The notes below the pieces were generated by a model, which ran no database searches, was not told the origin of the DNA, and saw nothing but the letters and a program-made list of their open reading frames with translations. Shown here piece by piece: positions 59,947 through 64,000 of a DNA stretch of 64,000 bases. The stretch is taken from contig NZ_CP110644.1 in NCBI RefSeq assembly GCF_026153515.1, forward strand, positions 1,113,501 through 1,177,500, given 5' to 3'. The stretch comes from Pseudomonas sp. KU26590. GTDB lineage: Bacteria > Pseudomonadota > Gammaproteobacteria > Pseudomonadales > Pseudomonadaceae. Made by a program: the position numbers and the translations under genes. Position 1 is the first letter of the stretch. Each line of letters starts with the position of its first letter.

Positions 59947-60516
59947 TTGCCAAACGACAATCATGGCGATCAAAGCGGCGACAACAGCCTGAACGTAGGC
60001 GTCGGCGATTTCCGTGGCGCCAATGTGAACATCAGCCACAACGAGCGCCCCACGTTTACACCCGAGCAATTGCACATTGAGCGCCATCCGGCGTTTGGCG
60101 GGCGCAGTCTCGACAGCAAGAGTGTTTCCGTCTTCGGTTACATCACCGGGCTGGGCACCATGATCGGGCTGTACTTCACCCTGTTCCGGCCGCCCTTTGG
60201 CGAGCAGAGCTCGTGGTCAACATTCTTCATGTTTTCATTCATCGTCGCGGGTCTGGCCGTCGCACTGTCAGCCGCGCTTCGTCGACGCAAATTCGAGCAT
60301 TTCTTCGGCTCCCGGCACTATCTGGAGATCAGCAATACGGGGCGTCTTCGGGTCAATCGTCTGACCGCACAATGCCCGTGGTGCGGGTCGTTGATGCACC
60401 TGCGCCGCGTCGGCCCCAAGGAAGGCCCGCGTGACGATCAGTTCATCTGCGTGCGCAATCCGGCGCAGCACACCGTTCAACTCGACCCGACGGTGCTTCC
60501 TGATATCGAAGACTAA
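59947..60516 (+). CDS. Unknown membrane protein with zinc-ribbon-like tail
   Basis: A 189-residue protein I cannot name. From a TTG start at 59947 with AGGAG eight bases upstream, it reads PNDNHGDQSGDNSLNVGVGDFRGANVNI, a glycine/asparagine-rich N-terminus of the kind seen in some signalling and defence-associated proteins. Two helices follow (about 67-85 and 92-115: VFGYITGLGTMIGLYFTLF and TFFMFSFIVAGLAVALSAAL). The tail has CPWCG and a later ICVRN cysteine, an incomplete zinc-ribbon pattern. A longer frame from TTG 59881 is possible. It stands alone between thiolase and pgi, convergent to pgi. Confidence 0.6.
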   Translation: MPNDNHGDQSGDNSLNVGVGDFRGANVNISHNERPTFTPEQLHIERHPAFGGRSLDSKSVSVFGYITGLGTMIGLYFTLFRPPFGEQSSWSTFFMFSFIVAGLAVALSAALRRRKFEHFFGSRHYLEISNTGRLRVNRLTAQCPWCGSLMHLRRVGPKEGPRDDQFICVRNPAQHTVQLDPTVLPDIED

Positions 60517-60528
60517 AACCCAGATGCA

Positions 60529-60564
60529 CGAAACCCGCTGCCTCGTGCGAGAGAGCGGGTTTCG
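60529..60564. terminator. Bidirectional terminator between convergent genes
   Basis: CGAAACCCGCT and AGCGGGTTTCG form an 11-bp stem with a 14-base loop between the unknown membrane protein and pgi. On the minus strand TTTT follows the stem, so it fits pgi best. Confidence 0.7.
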
Positions 60565-60585
60565 AGGGTGTTACAGGACGGCAGA

Positions 60586-62250
60586 TCAGCCGCGGTGACG
60601 ACCGCGGAAGTAGCTGATCAGGCCCTGGGTCGACGCGTCTTCAGCGGCAGTTTCGTCGGTGCCGACAAGGCGGCTGTAAACGCTTTTGCCCAGCTCCTTG
60701 CCCAGCTCAACACCCCATTGGTCGAAGGCGTTAGTGCCCCAGACCACGCTTTGCACGAACACTTTGTGCTCGTACATCGCGACCAGTGCGCCCAGGCGGC
60801 GAGGGCTGATGCGCTCGACGACAATGGTGTTGCTCGGACGGTTGCCCGGAATGACCTTGTGCGGCGCAACACGCTGCACTTCTTCTTCCGGTACGCCCTT
60901 GGCGCGCAGTTCGGCCTCCGCTTCGGGGCGGGTTTTACCCTGCATCAAGGCCTGGCTCTGGGACAGGCAGTTGGCGTACAGCCACTGATGGTGGTCAGAC
61001 ACCGGGTTGAAACTGACGATCGGCACGATGAAGTCGGCCGGGATCATCTGGGTGCCTTGGTGCAGCAACTGGTGATAAGCATGCTGACCGTTCGCGCCGA
61101 CGCCACCCCAGATGACCGGGCCCGTGTCGGTTTTGACCGGCACGCCGTCCTGGCGAACGCTCTTGCCGTTGGATTCCATGTCCAGCTGTTGCAGGTGCTT
61201 GGTGATGTTGCGCAGGTAGTGGTCGTACGGCAGGATCGCGTGGCTTTGCGCGTCCCAGAAATTGCCGTACCAGATACCCAGCAACCCCAGCAGCACCGGC
61301 ATGTTCTCTTCGAACTCGGCGTTCTGGAAGTGCTGATCCATGGTGTAGGCGCCGGACAACAGCTCCTTGAAGTTGGACATGCCGATCGCCAGCGCGATAG
61401 GCAGACCGATGGCCGACCACAGCGAGTAACGGCCGCCGACCCAGTCCCACATCGGGAAGATGTTCTCTTCACGAATGCCGAACGCAACGGCGGCGGCGTT
61501 GTTGCTCGACACCGCGATGAAGTGGCGATACAGCTCGGCCTCGGACCCGCCCTGGGCGAGGTACCAGGCGCGGGCAGCGGTGGCGTTCTTCAGGGTTTCG
61601 AGGGTGGTGAAGGTTTTGGACGACACGATGAACAGCGTGGTTTCGGCTCGCAGCTTCTGAGTCAGCTCGTGCAACTCGGTGCCGTCGATGTTCGCCAGGT
61701 AATGGCAGCGAACGCCTTTCTGCGCGTAGGACAACAGCGCTTCGGACACCAGCTCAGGGCCAAGGAACGAGCCGCCGATGCCGATATTGACCACGTCGGT
61801 GATCGGCTTTTCGGTGTAGCCGCGCCACAGACCGTCGTGGATGCGTCCCACCAGATCAGTCATCTGGTTCAGCACTTTGTGCACTTCCGGCATCACGTTG
61901 ACGCCGTTGACCAGCAACTTGTCGCCAACCGGCCGACGCAACGCGGTGTGCAGTGCAGGGCGACCTTCCGAAGCGTTGACCAGTTCGCCGTCGTACTGCG
62001 CCTTGATGGCTTCTTTCAGGCCGACTTCATTGGCCAGATTGACCAGCAACTGACGGGTCTCGGCAGTGATCAGGTTCTTCGAGTAGTCGAGAAACAGACC
62101 GGCACTGCTGAGCGTGAATTCGTTGAAACGCTTCGGGTCTGCGTTGAACGCTTCGCGCATGCTGAAATTCTGCATCGCTTCGCGGTGATCTTTGAGCGCC
62201 TGCCAGGCGGGCAGGGTAGTGACGTCATGAGGAGTGCGGTAGTACGCCAT
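60586..62250 (-). CDS. pgi: Glucose-6-phosphate isomerase
   Basis: A 554-residue cytosolic enzyme interconverting glucose- and fructose-6-phosphate, which links central carbon to the sugar nucleotides used in this window. Both family signatures are present: [15 protein letters not shown] with the downstream [14 protein letters not shown], and [21 protein letters not shown]. The basic stretch near the C-terminus ([29 protein letters not shown]) also matches. The ATG at 62250 gives MAYYRTPHD, as in other pseudomonads; a longer frame to 62310 is less likely. It follows panC in the same direction, a typical Pseudomonas order. Confidence 0.97.
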   Translation of the reverse strand: MAYYRTPHDVTTLPAWQALKDHREAMQNFSMREAFNADPKRFNEFTLSSAGLFLDYSKNLITAETRQLLVNLANEVGLKEAIKAQYDGELVNASEGRPALHTALRRPVGDKLLVNGVNVMPEVHKVLNQMTDLVGRIHDGLWRGYTEKPITDVVNIGIGGSFLGPELVSEALLSYAQKGVRCHYLANIDGTELHELTQKLRAETTLFIVSSKTFTTLETLKNATAARAWYLAQGGSEAELYRHFIAVSSNNAAAVAFGIREENIFPMWDWVGGRYSLWSAIGLPIALAIGMSNFKELLSGAYTMDQHFQNAEFEENMPVLLGLLGIWYGNFWDAQSHAILPYDHYLRNITKHLQQLDMESNGKSVRQDGVPVKTDTGPVIWGGVGANGQHAYHQLLHQGTQMIPADFIVPIVSFNPVSDHHQWLYANCLSQSQALMQGKTRPEAEAELRAKGVPEEEVQRVAPHKVIPGNRPSNTIVVERISPRRLGALVAMYEHKVFVQSVVWGTNAFDQWGVELGKELGKSVYSRLVGTDETAAEDASTQGLISYFRGRHRG

Positions 62251-62595
62251 CGCTGCGGGTTTCCTTGTACTTGAACTGCCTTTTGGACACTGAAAAGCAG
62301 GATTTGACATGAATTCGTGGGTGCATCAGAGACTAGTCCCCGGCAACGCTAATGTCTGCGCCTTGCTTTACCTTTGCTCGGTACTTTTTCTCACAGAGTA
62401 GAGTTGCTGGTCTGACACGAACTGTATCGGTATGGCATTGCGGGTCTGGCTAAGTTCATCGCCAGCGCCCTGCGAAGGCCAACGCCTGCGCTGCACAACC
62501 GGTTTCGCGCAGTGAGCATAGGCGTAGATGGTGATCCGATCACGTGACTTTTGCTTTACACGTGACCGGACGCATCCTTCATCCGGGTGGGCAGG
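62251..62595. other. Intergenic region upstream of pgi
   Basis: 345 bases between panC and pgi, both leftward, holding the pgi promoter and the panC terminator hairpin (listed). No further gene is seen. Confidence 0.55.
62536..62569 (-). terminator. Hairpin downstream of panC
   Basis: CCG-A-TCACGTG pairs with CACGTGA-C-CGG (ten pairs, one mismatch, 12-base loop), 26 bases past the panC stop. It lacks a T-run but is placed as a terminator for panBC. Confidence 0.5.
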
Positions 62596-63447
62596 CTATT
62601 CCTGGACCAGGTGCAGGTTGTCGATCAGGCGCGTCTTGCCCATGAACGCCGCGCCCAGCACCACCAGATCATGATCATCCGGCGTCGCAGGGCGCAGGCT
62701 GACGGCATTGCGAATCTCCAGATAATCAGGACGAAAGCCCGCGGCTTCGAGGGCTTTGACGCCATCGCTGATCAACTGCTCATGATTCTGCTCCCCATTG
62801 TGCAGTGCCGCGCCGATGTGTTTGATCACGCGGTACAGCGCAGGCGCTGCAGCGCGCTGCTCTTCGGTCAGGTAGCCATTGCGCGACGACAGTGCCAGGC
62901 CATCGGCGGCACGCACGGTGGGTTCGCCGATGATTTGAATGGGCATGTTCAGGTCACGCACCAGCGCATTGACCACTGCCAGTTGCTGGAAATCCTTCTG
63001 ACCGAAAATCGCGATGTCCGGCTGCACCATGTTGAACAGCTTGCTGACCACCGTCGAAACGCCGTCGAAGTGACCCGGACGGCTGCCGCCACACAGACCT
63101 TCAGACACCACCGGCACGCGCACGATGGTCTGATCGGCCATGCCATGGGGGTACATTTCTTCGACCGTCGGCGTAAACAGCAGGTGGCAACCGGCCTGAA
63201 GCAATTGTTCCTGATCGGCGGCCAGGGTGCGCGGGTAGGACGCGAGGTCTTCGTTGGGACCGAACTGAAGCGGGTTGACGAAGATGCTGGCGATAACGAA
63301 ATCAGCGCGTTGAACGGCTTTGGTGACCAAAGCGATATGGCCGCTGTGCAGGTTGCCCATTGTGGGCACCAGTGCGATGCGCTTGCCCTCGCTGCGTGCG
63401 CGGGCGACGACGGCGCGCAACTCGCGAACGGTTTTAACTGTGTTCAT
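62596..63447 (-). CDS. panC: Pantothenate synthetase
   Basis: A 283-residue enzyme joining pantoate and beta-alanine with ATP to make pantothenate for coenzyme A. Seen: the nucleotide motif [15 protein letters not shown] (residues about 27-41, HIGH-like), [12 protein letters not shown], and [11 protein letters not shown]. Length is standard. The ATG at 63447 overlaps the panB stop (ATGA), so panB and panC are coupled, as in many bacteria. Confidence 0.97.
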   Translation of the reverse strand: MNTVKTVRELRAVVARARSEGKRIALVPTMGNLHSGHIALVTKAVQRADFVIASIFVNPLQFGPNEDLASYPRTLAADQEQLLQAGCHLLFTPTVEEMYPHGMADQTIVRVPVVSEGLCGGSRPGHFDGVSTVVSKLFNMVQPDIAIFGQKDFQQLAVVNALVRDLNMPIQIIGEPTVRAADGLALSSRNGYLTEEQRAAAPALYRVIKHIGAALHNGEQNHEQLISDGVKALEAAGFRPDYLEIRNAVSLRPATPDDHDLVVLGAAFMGKTRLIDNLHLVQE

Positions 63448-64000
63448 GCCGAGAATCCGTGTTCTGGAGCGGGGAAGCTGACGTCCTTGACCGCGCTGAC
63501 ATACGCCGCGATCGCCGACTGAATGTCCGGCTGACCGGCCATGAAATTCTTCACGAACTTGGGCACACGGCCGCTGATCGACAGCCCGAGCATGTCGTGA
63601 AGCACCAGCACCTGACCGTCTGTGGCGCTGCCGGCGCCAATCCCGATCACCGGAATCTTCACGGCGTGGGTGATTTCCTGGGCCAATTCACTCGGCACGC
63701 ACTCCAGCAGAATCATCGCGGCGCCGGCCTGTTCAAGGGTAATTGCGTCGGCCCGCATTTGCCGCGCCTGCGACTCCTGACGACCCTGCACTTTATAGCC
63801 ACCCAGCACGTTGACCGCCTGAGGCGTCAGGCCCATGTGCGCACAGACGGGAACGCCGCGTTCGGCGAGCAGCCGGATCGAGTCGGCAAGCCACGCCGCG
63901 CCCTCGATCTTGACCATGTGTGCGCCCGCTTGCATCAGCATGGCACTGTTGGCGAAGGTCTGCTCGGGAGTGGCGTAGGACATGAACGGCAGATCCACCA
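63444..64000 (-). CDS. panB: 3-Methyl-2-oxobutanoate hydroxymethyltransferase, C-terminal part (5' end outside window)
   Basis: PanB makes ketopantoate from ketoisovalerate and 5,10-methylene-tetrahydrofolate. About 185 residues are visible of a usual 265; the frame runs off the right edge, so the true start is outside. The visible motifs are family-typical: [35 protein letters not shown] and the catalytic-glutamate segment [12 protein letters not shown], then [21 protein letters not shown]. It precedes panC with an ATGA overlap. Identity is certain from these motifs. Confidence 0.96.
   Translation of the reverse strand, partial: VDLPFMSYATPEQTFANSAMLMQAGAHMVKIEGAAWLADSIRLLAERGVPVCAHMGLTPQAVNVLGGYKVQGRQESQARQMRADAITLEQAGAAMILLECVPSELAQEITHAVKIPVIGIGAGSATDGQVLVLHDMLGLSISGRVPKFVKNFMAGQPDIQSAIAAYVSAVKDVSFPAPEHGFSA

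Noticed and set aside
60568..62274. 568-residue open frame antisense to pgi
   Set aside because: Shadow of a complete Pgi coding frame; no recognisable motif.

Overview
The window looks like a chromosomal segment of a fluorescent-type Pseudomonas. Three things point there. The lapG-lapD-(small gene)-lapA-lapE-lapB-lapC biofilm adhesin locus is complete and in the arrangement known from the P. fluorescens/P. putida group. The panB-panC-pgi order at the right end is typical of pseudomonads. The intergenic REP elements (GTAGGAGCG...CGCGA and GTGGGACCGGCTTTAGCCGG types) are also pseudomonad-like. All identifications come from reading the sequence and remembered family features; no database search was run.

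Region 1 (1-8271) reads as a tightly packed sugar operon. It holds CDP-glucose 4,6-dehydratase (5' end outside the window), the Fe-S/PLP 3-dehydratase RfbH, a thiamine-diphosphate enzyme resembling YerE and an SDR reductase that could act as YerF. Together these suggest a CDP-linked branched 3,6-dideoxyhexose of the yersiniose type. Overlapping genes for a GtrA-like flippase and a GtrB-like polyprenyl-phosphate glycosyltransferase follow, then a large membrane protein that could be the periplasmic transferase.

Region 2 (8272-19446) is an ABC-transporter-dependent O-polysaccharide module: Wzm, Wzt with a C-terminal domain, a WbdD-like methyltransferase with a repeat-built coiled coil, and a two-domain GT4 polymerase of WbdA size. 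On the opposite strand lie a PAPS-type sulfotransferase with its own APS kinase and a GDP-mannose/mannose-6-phosphate bifunctional enzyme. I infer a mannan- or rhamnan-like chain, capped by methylation and possibly sulfated.

Region 3 (19447-25744) is a second type I secretion system of the AprDEF type with no visible substrate, followed by a GT4 glycosyltransferase on the other strand.

Region 4 (25828-47991) is the Lap system: periplasmic protease LapG, c-di-GMP receptor LapD, a 4009-residue adhesin with the LapG-type TAAG site at residues 107-110, and its dedicated exporter LapEBC. A 523-bp tandem duplication rich in REP elements lies between lapD and the adhesin operon.

Region 5 (47992-64000) is mostly housekeeping: DUF2845 and DUF748 envelope proteins, an rRNA-methyltransferase-like protein, MgtA with a structured leader, acetyl-CoA acetyltransferase, an unknown membrane protein with a zinc-ribbon-like tail, Pgi, PanC and PanB (cut by the window end). 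It also has 180-bp and 113-bp tandem REP arrays. The 180-bp array is split by a complete IS3-family element with a visible CCA target duplication.
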